A DNA stretch of 7,991 nucleotides from Anaerobacillus sp. (GCA_007120055.1 SKOL01000530.1:1-7991); one strand, 5' to 3'; shown: positions 1 through 6,518, counted from the stretch's first letter. Notes: a model not told the origin generated them from the letters alone. A program made the numbers and translations.

Positions 1-2
1 AT

Positions 3-1526
3 ACGAAATTATTTATTTTTTGGGGCGTAAATGCGGTTAGCACGAACATGCATCAAGTCGCACTTGCTCAAAAAGCTCGTAAAAATGGGGCGAAGATTGT
101 CGTGATTGATGTTCATAAAAACCAAACCGGGCGCTTAGCTGATTGGTTTATTCCCATTTTACCAGGAACCGATAGTGCGCTTGCCTTAGGGTTGATGCAT
201 ATTTTATTTGCTGAAAATATAGTAGATGAGAGCTTTTTAAAAACGTATACTGTCGGTAGTGAAGAGCTTCGCGAACATGTGAAGCAGTATGATCCGGAAA
301 CTGTTTCTGGGATTTGCGGTGTAGCGGTGGAAGATATTTATAAATTAGCGAGAATGTACGGTGCTACATCACCGTCATTCATTCGAATTGGAAATGGAAT
401 GCAGCACCATGATAATGGTGGTATGTGCATTCGTACAGTCGCTTGTCTTCCGGCATTAACGGGGCAATGGTCTGTTAAAGGTGGCGGAGCGATTAAAAGT
501 AATAGTAGTTTCCTAGATCATAATAGTGAAGCATTAGAACGTCCTGATTTACTGGAAAAAGAGACGCGGATTATTAACATGAACTTAATAGGTAAAGCGT
601 TGCTTGAAAAAGAAAATCCTATTCGCTCAATGTTCGTCTACAATTGTAATCCAGCTCTTGTCACACCGGAAGTAAATAAGGTTCGTCAAGGTTTAGCGCG
701 TGAGGACTTATTTTTAGTTGTTCATGATTTATTTTTAACAGAAACAGCTATGTATGCGGATCTCGTTCTTCCGGCGACATCTTCATTTGAAAATGAGGAT
801 TTCTATACATCTTACTGGCATCATTATACGCAAATTCAAAAGCCAGTAATTGAAGCGTATGGCGAAAGTAAATCAAATACAGATGTGTTTCGAATCTTAG
901 CTAATGCATTTGGCTTTGAAGAGGAATGTTTATATGATAGTGACGTTGACTTGATCCGCCAAGCGTTGGATTATCCTGAAAATCCACATTTAGGTGGACT
1001 AAACTATGAAACTTTAAGTGAAAAACAATATGTGAAAGCTACTAGAAAACCGCTAATGGAAACAAAGCTACGAACTCCGAGTGGAAAAATCGAACTTTAT
1101 TCAGAGACGTTAGCTTCACTTGGCTTTTCACCATTACCAACGTATACACCGATCGTTAAAGATAATGAGTTACCATTTTTATTCATACCGGCACCGAACC
1201 ATAACTTTTTAAACTCAACGTTTTCGAACAACGAAAAACATATTCGTTTAGAGAAGATGCCACGGCTGCATTTAAATAGTAGCGACGCTAAAAAGTTAGC
1301 GATCGAAGACGGCGATAAAGTTCGCGTATCGAACGAACGCGGTGAATGTGAGTTAGTCGCTGCCGTCGGTGAAAATGTCCTTCCCGGAGTTGTTGTTAGT
1401 CAAGGTTTATGGGCTGACCTGCCAGGGGAAAAATACTTTGTCAACGTACTTACTCCTGATCGCGAAGCCGATATGGGCGGAGGCGCAACATTCTTTTCTG
1501 GTCGAGTTAATGTTGAAAAAGTTTAA
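3..1526 (+). CDS. Molybdopterin-dependent oxidoreductase, C-terminal part (5' end outside window)
   Basis: The frame is open from base 3, so the ATG at 48 is internal: the codons before it read WGVNAVSTN, the family's conserved WG-x-N segment preceding the first pterin-binding strand. About 507 residues are visible. Counting from base 3: PGTD at 54-57, GNGMQHHDNGG at 130-140, ALTGQ..KGGGA near 151-163, NCNPALVTPE at 214-223, LPATSSFENED near 256-266, and a C-terminal molybdopterin-dinucleotide-binding domain from about 393 to the end (LNSTFSNN, DGDKVRVSNERGE, GGGATFF). Family members bind Mo-bis-MGD and transfer electrons through an N-terminal Fe4S4 domain, which would lie in the roughly 170 missing residues. 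The overall pattern resembles the Bacillus YoaE/YyaE type, annotated as putative formate dehydrogenase-like oxidoreductases; substrate unknown. Whether the Fe-S cysteines and the Mo ligand are present cannot be seen. A strong terminator follows 10 bases after the stop. Confidence 0.93.
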   Translation, partial: TKLFIFWGVNAVSTNMHQVALAQKARKNGAKIVVIDVHKNQTGRLADWFIPILPGTDSALALGLMHILFAENIVDESFLKTYTVGSEELREHVKQYDPETVSGICGVAVEDIYKLARMYGATSPSFIRIGNGMQHHDNGGMCIRTVACLPALTGQWSVKGGGAIKSNSSFLDHNSEALERPDLLEKETRIINMNLIGKALLEKENPIRSMFVYNCNPALVTPEVNKVRQGLAREDLFLVVHDLFLTETAMYADLVLPATSSFENEDFYTSYWHHYTQIQKPVIEAYGESKSNTDVFRILANAFGFEEECLYDSDVDLIRQALDYPENPHLGGLNYETLSEKQYVKATRKPLMETKLRTPSGKIELYSETLASLGFSPLPTYTPIVKDNELPFLFIPAPNHNFLNSTFSNNEKHIRLEKMPRLHLNSSDAKKLAIEDGDKVRVSNERGECELVAAVGENVLPGVVVSQGLWADLPGEKYFVNVLTPDREADMGGGATFFSGRVNVEKV

Positions 1527-1536
1527 ATTTTATCGG

Positions 1537-1568
1537 AGCAGACACTTCAATGGAGTGTCTGCTTTTTT
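1537..1568 (+). terminator. Rho-independent terminator of the molybdopterin oxidoreductase gene
   Basis: A perfect 10-bp stem (AGCAGACACT at 1537-1546 with AGTGTCTGCT at 1554-1563) can extend by a T-G and a C-G pair to leave a 3-nt loop. It is followed at once by a run of six T (1563-1568). It begins 10 bases after the stop codon, so it ends the upstream transcript before the 21-bp repeats and the SDR gene. Confidence 0.9.
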
Positions 1569-1605
1569 GGGTGATGAAAATGAGGCCTTCGTGAAAACAA
1601 GTGGG

Positions 1606-1710
1606 GTGGATAACAAACTTGGAGGTTTGGATAACAAAACAAGGGATTCGGACAGCAAAACGCATGATTTGGACAACAAAATACGGGAGCTAGACAACAA
1701 ATCAAAGACG
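1606..1710. repeat. Five degenerate 21-bp tandem repeats
   Basis: The units are 1606-1626, 1627-1647, 1648-1668, 1669-1689 and 1690-1710. All share a core close to GGAYAACAAA (units 3 and 5 each differ at one base), always spaced exactly 21 bp apart; the second half of each unit varies. The array is open in both directions. The plus strand reads as heptads of the form LDNKxRx, and the minus strand as heptads containing LLS. On the plus strand a GTG at 1591, preceded by GAGG at five bases' distance, would give a 45-residue peptide ending at 1728. The minus-strand frame begins at a GTG (1736) with no ribosome-binding site. I favour a non-coding minisatellite-like array or phased protein-binding sites over a gene, since the pitch is two helical turns. 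A small coding role on the plus strand is not excluded. Confidence 0.8.
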
Positions 1711-1777
1711 CGACAAGGATTAAAATGATTTTTCACGAATAATACATAAATAGCTAGAGAAAGGAATGAGTTACGTT

Positions 1778-2467
1778 ATGTTAAAAAATAAAGTAGTCAT
1801 CATTACAGGTGGGACGCGAGGAATTGGAGCAGGAATTGTGAAGTTGCTTCTACAAGAAGGAGCAAAAACGATCGTTATTGCAAAAAATAGAGATACGATT
1901 ATAAAACTACAAGAAAGTTTTGCGGAAGATACTAACCTAGATGCGTATCAATGTGATATAACTTCAAGTGAACAAGTAACTAATGTAATTGACCAAATTC
2001 ATGAAAAATATGGGGAGATCAACGCATTAATCAATAACGCGGGTGTCGGTGTTTGGAAGCCGATCGAAGAAATGACTGAAGCCGATTGGGATGCACAATT
2101 AAATACAAATTTGAAAGGTGTCTTCTTATGCAGTCAAGCCGTTTATAAAATAATGAAAGAACAACAAAGTGGACAAATCATTAATATTGCCTCGGATTTA
2201 GCTTACAATGTAACAGAAAGAGGCTCGGCCTATTGCGCAAGCAAGTGGGGGTTGCTAGGTTTTTCAAAAACGATGAATAAAGAGGGGAAAAAGTATGGGA
2301 TCAGAGTAACGAATGTCTCCCCAGGTTTAGTTCAAACAGATTTTGGTGGTGTACCGGCAGAGAAAAAAAGTTCAGGGTTAACAGTTGAAACGGTTGCTGA
2401 GCACGTGCTAGCTGTACTGAAAACGAAAAAAGACGCTGGCGCTGTTGATGTTATTATTACGCCTTGA
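1778..2467 (+). CDS. Short-chain dehydrogenase/reductase (classical SDR)
   Basis: This encodes a cytosolic NAD(P)(H)-dependent oxidoreductase of 229 residues, near the usual ~250 for classical SDRs. Motifs counted from the ATG at 1778: TGGTRGIG cofactor loop at 10-17, CD at 59-60, NNAG at 86-89, tetrad Asn in TNLKG (about 111), catalytic Ser139 in IASD, YCASK with Tyr152 and Lys156, and SPG near 181-183. The Arg in the glycine-rich loop and the K/R residues after the second strand suggest NADPH preference (inference). An in-frame ATG at 1766 is the alternative start, but the only Shine-Dalgarno match (AAGGA, 1761-1765) abuts it with no spacer. The ATG at 1778, 12 bases away, fits better and gives the usual MLKNKVVIITGG beginning. 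The gene stands alone between two terminators and I see no convincing promoter. The substrate cannot be deduced; the protein is FabG-like in general form. Confidence 0.93.
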   Translation: MLKNKVVIITGGTRGIGAGIVKLLLQEGAKTIVIAKNRDTIIKLQESFAEDTNLDAYQCDITSSEQVTNVIDQIHEKYGEINALINNAGVGVWKPIEEMTEADWDAQLNTNLKGVFLCSQAVYKIMKEQQSGQIINIASDLAYNVTERGSAYCASKWGLLGFSKTMNKEGKKYGIRVTNVSPGLVQTDFGGVPAEKKSSGLTVETVAEHVLAVLKTKKDAGAVDVIITP

Positions 2468-2484
2468 TGGGCATGGAGTAGGTA

Positions 2485-2544
2485 ATAAAAAAGCGGCAAT
2501 GATTAGAGATATTCCCTAAAAACCATTACCGCTTCAGGTTTTTG
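2485..2544. terminator. Bidirectional terminator between the SDR and MFS genes
   Basis: AAGCGGCAATG (2491-2501) pairs with CATTACCGCTT (2524-2534) with a single C-A mismatch. The intervening 22 bases hold a further imperfect stem (TTAG/CTAA core). On the minus strand the stem is followed directly by six T (2486-2491 on plus), so it should end the MFS transcript. On the plus strand a five-T run follows after CAGG, giving a weaker terminator for the SDR gene. Confidence 0.75.
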
Positions 2545-2572
2545 TACAGTTAATAATAGTAGTAAAGCAAAA

Positions 2573-3775
2573 TTAGTTTTCAATTGTCTTCTTCAGCTCA
2601 AATCGTCTAAGTTTTAACATCGATATGATCCCAAAGAAGGGACCGATGCTCAGTAAGCTGAAAACCCATTGCCAGCCAATGTAGCTTGCTACAAGAGGTA
2701 TCACTTGGATAGTAGCAATGGTTACGGCAAAACCGATACACATTTGAAACGTTAAGGCAGTACCGATATATTCTGCGTCTGCAAAGTCAGTGACGGCTGC
2801 AGAGAATTGAGCGGAGTCGGCAATAACAAAAACACCCCAAACCATGGCAACAAAAATTGTAAGCCATAGCGCTTGGCCAAATGTGAAGCCGATCAAAATT
2901 GCACACAGACCACTAACAAACATCGCGATCACCGTCAACCGGGATCGGCCAATTTTATCAGCATAATAACCACCGACGATACAACCAATCGCACCTGCAA
3001 CACCGATTGATAAAAATGAGGCTAAGGCAATTAGTGTTGGACTTACTTCTTTAGAAAAAGCGAAGAAACTTGCCGTAAAAAAGGCAGGTAACCATGTCCA
3101 CATCGCATAAAGCTCCCACATATGGCCGAAATAACCGTAGTTTGCGAGCATGACTGGCTTATTTTTAACGACATTTTTCAAAAGCTTAAAAGATACGACC
3201 GTTTTTTTTGCTTTATTAGGGGGATCTTTTACGATGAAATGCATGATAATAGCCGCAAAACAGGCGAGTACGGAACTTGCGATGATGATGGATTGCCATT
3301 GAAAGCTTTCAAAAATGATAACGATAAAATGAGGTAGTGCTGACCCTAATGTTAAAGCAGCGATTAATATGCCAATCGCCAAACCTCTTTTTTTCGGAAA
3401 CCATAAGGCTAATAGTTTTACGGCGATGGGATAAACGCCTGCTAGCGTTACTCCGGTGAAAAAACGAAGCAAAATAGCAATCGTTGCACTAGTTGAAAAG
3501 ATTAATAGTCCATTGACAGTAGCACCGATGATCGCTGATAGTGCAAAGATTTTTCGAGCGTTAAAACGGTCTGCAAGTCCGAAATACGCACTAAAAAATG
3601 CTCCGAAAATAAATCCTAGTGGAACTGAAGCACTAATGAGCGCTTCAGACACCGGGCTTAGCGCCAAATTAAGTTTTAAGTCAGGAATAATTACTGTCGC
3701 ACTAAACCAAAGTGAAAGTGCAAAAAGTTGTGCAATTGAAATCCAAAATAATGCATACCAACAGTTGTTTTTCAC
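2573..3775 (-). CDS. Major facilitator superfamily transporter
   Basis: This is a 400-residue, very hydrophobic inner-membrane protein, the right length for a 12-helix MFS secondary transporter. The loop 2-3 signature GLADRFNARKIF (66-77) and its internal repeat GGYYADKIGRSR (268-279) sit in the two halves as expected. An R-x3-G segment (RFFTG, 104-108) continues into LAGVYPI in helix 4. A basic stretch (about 183-206, PPNKAKK...KNKP) fits the central cytoplasmic loop. The start is GTG: the Shine-Dalgarno AAGGAG (3783-3788 on plus) lies 7 bases upstream, while the overlapping ATG one base earlier reads straight into a stop. The gene is divergent from the M20 hydrolase and convergent with the SDR. 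The substrate is unknown. The general look recalls the broad MFS group that includes NarK/CynX-type anion carriers, but I would not name a substrate; import of a substrate for the neighbouring hydrolase is a guess from position. Confidence 0.93.
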   Translation of the reverse strand: MKNNCWYALFWISIAQLFALSLWFSATVIIPDLKLNLALSPVSEALISASVPLGFIFGAFFSAYFGLADRFNARKIFALSAIIGATVNGLLIFSTSATIAILLRFFTGVTLAGVYPIAVKLLALWFPKKRGLAIGILIAALTLGSALPHFIVIIFESFQWQSIIIASSVLACFAAIIMHFIVKDPPNKAKKTVVSFKLLKNVVKNKPVMLANYGYFGHMWELYAMWTWLPAFFTASFFAFSKEVSPTLIALASFLSIGVAGAIGCIVGGYYADKIGRSRLTVIAMFVSGLCAILIGFTFGQALWLTIFVAMVWGVFVIADSAQFSAAVTDFADAEYIGTALTFQMCIGFAVTIATIQVIPLVASYIGWQWVFSLLSIGPFFGIISMLKLRRFELKKTIEN

Positions 3776-3809
3776 ATTTTATCTCCTTGCTTGTCTATAA
3801 AGTAATCTA

Positions 3810-3838
3810 ATCATATCACATTCAAGACAAGTGGTTAA
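3810..3838 (-). promoter_or_regulatory. Putative sigma-A promoter of the MFS gene with extended -10
   Basis: On the minus strand, TATGAT (3810-3815, 5 of 6 to consensus) is preceded by TGA, giving an extended -10 TGn motif. It lies 17 bases from TTAACC (3833-3838, 4 of 6 to the -35 consensus). Transcription would start near 3803, leaving a leader of about 28 bases that contains the AAGGAG site. A 7-bp inverted repeat, CTTGTCT (3790-3796) and AGACAAG (3825-3831), brackets the -10 and start site and could be an operator. Confidence 0.55.
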
Positions 3839-3897
3839 CATATTCGAGTATCGTAGATTAATATGATAAAATAATAAAAAAAATTCACTTATAATGA

Positions 3898-3926
3898 TTG
3901 GATTTAGCGCCGCCACTCATTGTAAA
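3898..3926 (+). promoter_or_regulatory. Weak candidate promoter for the M20 hydrolase gene
   Basis: TTGGAT (3898-3903) and TGTAAA (3921-3926) are 17 bases apart, but each matches the sigma-A consensus only partly. A perfect TATAAT occurs nearby at 3890-3895 without any acceptable -35 element 16-18 bases upstream. One of the two probably drives the gene, with a leader of roughly 50-85 bases. I see no riboswitch-like structure in the leader. Confidence 0.3.
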
Positions 3927-3983
3927 AGTAAATGAAGGGAAACTGCAATCACCACCATTAAAAATGAAAGCGAGGAAAGAAGC

Positions 3984-5291
3984 ATGAGTTTAACTAAAGA
4001 CTTTTCAAAGCAATTATATGATCGATTAATGGATGACTATGATAGCAGCTTAAGTGAAGCGGGCATAGATGGAGAAAGGGTGGCAATGCGATTAGCGATG
4101 CTGTCAGAGATTGGATTAACGGCAGAAGGTGGTTCAAGTAGGATGGGCTTTTCAAAAGAAGAGCGTGCTGCTAAGGAATTGGTCAAAACTTGGATGAAAG
4201 AAGCCGGTCTGGATGTTCGTGAAGATGGTGCAGGTAACGTATTTGGACGGTTACAAGGGCAGGAGAAAGACTCACCAGTCGTCATGTCAGGCTCACATGT
4301 CGATACCGTCCCAAACGGAGGTCACTTCGACGGTACGTTAGGTGTTTTAACGGCACTTGAAGTTGTCGAAGCGTGGAGAAAAACAGGATATCAACCGAAA
4401 AAGACGTATGAAGTGGCGATTTTCACTGATGAAGAAGGTTCACGCTTTAACGGAGGCTTCAGTGGTAGTGCTGCAATGCTAGGTGATGTCGAACGTGATG
4501 AGCAGGTAGTTTTAAAAGATGTTTACGGACAATCATTTCAACAAGTGTTAGAAGATGATGGCTTAACGGTAGACGGGTATTTTTCATCAACAAGGAACAA
4601 AGAAGAAATTGCTGCTTTTGTTGAAGTACATATTGAACAAGGAAAACAGCTAGAGAAGAAAGACCTTCCTGTAGGTGTTGTGACAGGGATTGCTGGTCCT
4701 AGCTGGCTTGAAGTGACGTTTCTTGGAGAAGCAGGACATGCAGGCAATACACCGATGAATGATCGAAGTGATGCATTAATTGCGGCGAGTCAATTTATTT
4801 CTCAAATTGAAAGTTTACCTCGGGAAACAAGTCCGACTGCAGTAGCTACCGTTGGAAAAATGCAAGTTCATCCGAATGGGATTAACGTCATTCCAGGAAA
4901 AGTTACGCTTACTGTTGATATTCGTGATATTCACGAAGAAACTCGTGATTTATTAATTAATAAAATTGTTGAGTTAGGAAAGAGGATTGCTGAAGAAAGA
5001 AGTGTCGGAGTAGATTTTCACGAAAACATTCGCATCAAACCAGTACCAATTTCGTTTAAGATGCAAGGGAAAGTAATGAAAGCAGTGGAAGAGGAAGCAT
5101 TCAGTTCTCACTTATTACCAAGTGGGGCAGGACATGATGCGATGATTATCGGTCGTCATATACCTGTCGCGATGTTATTTGCACGTAGTAAAGACGGCAT
5201 TAGTCATAACCCAAAAGAATGGACGGCGTTAAATGACTGCGTCGTTAGTGCGAAAGTGCTGAAAAATTTAATTGAGGATTTGACAAGGTAG
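3984..5291 (+). CDS. M20-family Zn amidohydrolase: N-carbamoyl-L-amino-acid hydrolase / allantoate amidohydrolase type
   Basis: This is a 435-residue cytosolic binuclear metal hydrolase. Family enzymes cleave N-carbamoyl amino acids, allantoate or ureidoglycolate, releasing ammonia and CO2 or related products. Visible metal-site residues are His105 (GSHVDTVP), bridging Asp116 (GGHFDGTLG), catalytic Glu150 and ligand Glu151 (TDEEGSRF), His216 (VEVHIEQG) and His408 (ISHNP). The lid/dimerisation domain carries GEAGHAGNTPM with His252, the substrate-side NVIPG (Asn301) and Arg314 (VDIRD). HIEQG together with the GGSSRMGFS N-terminal segment separates this group from M20 peptidases. About 25 residues precede the usual family start, making it slightly longer than the ~410-residue norm. 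The start is supported by GAGGA 7 bases upstream. No hydantoinase or purine-pathway gene adjoins it, so the substrate stays open. A long terminator lies about 58 bases after the stop. Confidence 0.92.
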   Translation: MSLTKDFSKQLYDRLMDDYDSSLSEAGIDGERVAMRLAMLSEIGLTAEGGSSRMGFSKEERAAKELVKTWMKEAGLDVREDGAGNVFGRLQGQEKDSPVVMSGSHVDTVPNGGHFDGTLGVLTALEVVEAWRKTGYQPKKTYEVAIFTDEEGSRFNGGFSGSAAMLGDVERDEQVVLKDVYGQSFQQVLEDDGLTVDGYFSSTRNKEEIAAFVEVHIEQGKQLEKKDLPVGVVTGIAGPSWLEVTFLGEAGHAGNTPMNDRSDALIAASQFISQIESLPRETSPTAVATVGKMQVHPNGINVIPGKVTLTVDIRDIHEETRDLLINKIVELGKRIAEERSVGVDFHENIRIKPVPISFKMQGKVMKAVEEEAFSSHLLPSGAGHDAMIIGRHIPVAMLFARSKDGISHNPKEWTALNDCVVSAKVLKNLIEDLTR

Positions 5292-5340
5292 GATTGTTCA
5301 AAGGAAGTATGTTGATGCGGACATACATTCCGTTATTGGT

Positions 5341-5400
5341 CAAAAAGGGGGCGATCAAAACCGAAGTATCAGACACTTTGGTTTTGAAACGCCCTTCTTT
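5341..5400. terminator. Long bidirectional terminator between the M20 hydrolase and the lipoprotein gene
   Basis: The left arm 5349-5367 (GGGCG, TCAAAACC, AAGT blocks) pairs with the right arm 5375-5394 through 5, 8 and 4 bp separated by small mismatches, with a 7-nt loop at 5368-5374. On the plus strand the stem is followed by TTCTTT. On the minus strand it runs into CCCCCTTTTTG, a proper T-tract. It should end the hydrolase transcript and also serve the convergent lipoprotein gene, whose stop is at 5517. Confidence 0.82.
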
Positions 5401-5516
5401 ACTGACCTTTATTGTGTGTATACTTTTGAAAAGGTGTTATTTGTATGTTCACTATGGTTCGATTTACCTTTTCGCATTTTTTCAATTAAACCCGTAAATT
5501 TTAGGTTATGCTTCTT

Positions 5517-6023
5517 TTAATCAACGACAATTTCAATTGTTGACGTTAACCCTTCTGTTTCAGCGGCAACCGGCCATATTTCGAGTGTGTATACACCTTT
5601 TTCGAGTGTACCTAAAACGTTCTCAATATCAATAGTAATATTGTAAGTTTCCCCTGGTGCTAGAGTTTTCATTTTTATCATCATGGCAAACATTTTATCC
5701 ATTGAGTACGTATAAATATGATTTCCTTCGCTGTCGTTAATCACATATTCATATTCCTGTGAACTATTAAATGTTAATTCGATTTCATTGTCACTATTAT
5801 TTTTTAATGAAAAGATATAATCCCCGTCTTTAAGCTGTATGTTTGTTGATAACATTTCGTTTGCGATTTCGTCCTTCTCCTCTCCATTGTCAGTCGAGGT
5901 TTCATAACCAGTGTCTATATTTCCCCCGACATTATTATCTATTTGTTCATCTGCAGTACCACAACCAGAAATGGTCATAGCAGCGATCATTCCAATTAAT
6001 AAAGTTAGCCAAAGTTTTTTCAT
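5517..6023 (-). CDS. Lipoprotein with a BsuPI-like (proteinase-inhibitor-type) domain
   Basis: This encodes a 168-residue protein with a KK-start, a hydrophobic stretch and the lipobox ISGC, so Cys21 should be lipidated and the protein anchored on the outer face of the membrane. An acidic, Asn/Gly-rich linker (about 22-55) is followed by a beta-rich domain at about 60-155. Features there include FSLKNNSDNEIELTF, SQEYEYVINDSEGNHIYTYS, KMFAMMIK, LAPGETYNITIDI and GVYTLEIWP, the pattern of the BsuPI family (Bacillus intracellular proteinase inhibitor), here in an exported form. The start is the ATG at 6023: the site AAGAGGTGA (6029-6037 on plus) is 5 bases away and overlaps the in-frame GTG at 6032, ruling that out as the start. 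Proteinase inhibition is only a family-based possibility; many secreted BsuPI-like proteins are uncharacterised. No clear promoter was found. Confidence 0.85.
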   Translation of the reverse strand: MKKLWLTLLIGMIAAMTISGCGTADEQIDNNVGGNIDTGYETSTDNGEEKDEIANEMLSTNIQLKDGDYIFSLKNNSDNEIELTFNSSQEYEYVINDSEGNHIYTYSMDKMFAMMIKMKTLAPGETYNITIDIENVLGTLEKGVYTLEIWPVAAETEGLTSTIEIVVD

Positions 6024-6146
6024 TTTATTCACCTCTTATAGGTTTGTTACAATGTAGTCGTTTTATAACTTAAAAGGTTACATTAATTATTGTTTGCATT
6101 TATAGAAGTTGCTGTGTAGATCCGAGTTTTCTATGAGCTAAGATTA

Positions 6147-6391
6147 TTTTGTATGAAAAAAGGCGGATGCTTTCGTGAACGATGCTCCTGCGTCTGCTAG
6201 TAACGCTTCGTAGCGGGCTTCCTCGTCGCAAAGCTACATGAAGATCCTGCTTCGATGTGTCTCAAGATGTAATGGAAGTCAGTTACTTGCCTCTGAGGTT
6301 CGTTAGAAGGTCACAGCGTAGTGAAGGAAATCATTCGCCTTTTCGATATTAGAAGGTGACGGATATGTCGTCATGATGGTTTTGTATGAAA
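6147..6391. repeat. 12-bp exact direct repeat flanking the GC-rich element
   Basis: TTTTGTATGAAA occurs at 6147-6158 and again, identically and in the same orientation, at 6380-6391. The pair brackets the structured element at 6158-6343 and a 36-base tail (6344-6379) that holds one more small hairpin, TGACG/CGTCA at 6357-6373. It could be a target-site duplication left by an insertion. However, the inverted repeat ends flush only with the left copy, so the repeat may instead be a duplicated binding site. Confidence 0.6.
6158..6343. repeat. GC-rich multi-hairpin element with 17-bp imperfect terminal inverted repeats (MITE-like or structured RNA)
   Basis: The ends are the arms 6158-6174 (AAAAGGCGGATGCTTTC) and 6327-6343 (GAAATCATTCGCCTTTT): 15 Watson-Crick pairs, one G-T and one mismatch. 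Inside lie CGCT-TCGT-AGCG (6204-6215), ACATGAAG...CTTCGATGT (6236-6258) and CAAGATGTAA...TTACTTG (6263-6289). By my count 6161-6340 is 50% G+C, whereas sample 60-base flanks (6061-6120, 6421-6480) are 20-23%. No open frame of useful length crosses it. On the minus strand the outer stem runs into six T, so it could also terminate transcription toward the lipoprotein gene. It occupies the divergent gap between the lipoprotein and amidase genes. A short non-autonomous mobile repeat or a structured non-coding RNA both fit; I cannot count copies. Confidence 0.6.
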
Positions 6392-6468
6392 TAGTAGGAC
6401 AGTTGGCTTGTTATAAAGTTTAAATATTAGCAACAATCTTTATTTTAGTTTAAAATGGATAAAAAAAC

Positions 6469-6481
6469 TAGGTTTAACCTA
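6469..6481. promoter_or_regulatory. 13-bp palindrome, candidate operator upstream of the amidase
   Basis: TAGGTT-T-AACCTA is a perfect inverted repeat around one central base, 43 bases before the amidase start and about 12 bases after a possible -10 box (TAAAAT, 6451-6456). The position suits a repressor site. I do not recognise it as a box of a known regulator, and no regulator gene is in the window. Confidence 0.4.
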
Positions 6482-6512
6482 ATACAGTTATTATGTAAAA
6501 AGCAAAGGAAAT

Positions 6513-6518
6513 GGTGAT
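6513..6518 (+). promoter_or_regulatory. Ribosome-binding site of the amidase
   Basis: GGTGAT pairs with six bases of the 16S rRNA 3' end and lies 6 bases before the ATG at 6525. The more canonical AAAGGA at 6504-6509 is 15 bases away, too far for this start. An in-frame TGA at 6519-6521 rules out any start further upstream; the adjacent ATG at 6528 is the only close alternative. Confidence 0.5.

Noticed and set aside
1369..1590. Upstream part of a plus-strand frame that overlaps the end of the molybdopterin gene and continues into the repeats
   Set aside because: It is out of frame with a clear conserved domain and crosses the terminator. Only the part from the GTG at 1591 has any independent support.
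1606..1710. CRISPR array
   Set aside because: The units are 21 bp directly abutting, with a degenerate half rather than unique spacers between identical repeats, and no cas gene is present.
1530..1736. Minus-strand frame reading LLS heptads through the 21-bp repeats
   Set aside because: It begins at a GTG with no Shine-Dalgarno and runs back across the terminator; its regularity is explained by the DNA repeat itself.
3122..3800. Two plus-strand frames opposite the MFS gene
   Set aside because: The minus strand encodes a full-length membrane transporter with both signature loops, so these are antisense shadows.
3776..3983. Riboswitch in the MFS-hydrolase interval
   Set aside because: I see no paired-arm architecture or conserved riboswitch core, and no terminator in the hydrolase leader.
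5294..5497. 67-codon plus-strand frame after the M20 hydrolase
   Set aside because: It starts at TTG, runs straight through the strong terminator hairpin at 5349-5394, and resembles no family I recognise. The ATG at 5309 has only a 3-base gap to AAAGGA.
6182..6241. 19-codon plus-strand ORF inside the GC-rich element
   Set aside because: It is too short, has no ribosome-binding site, and overlaps hairpins that better explain the sequence.
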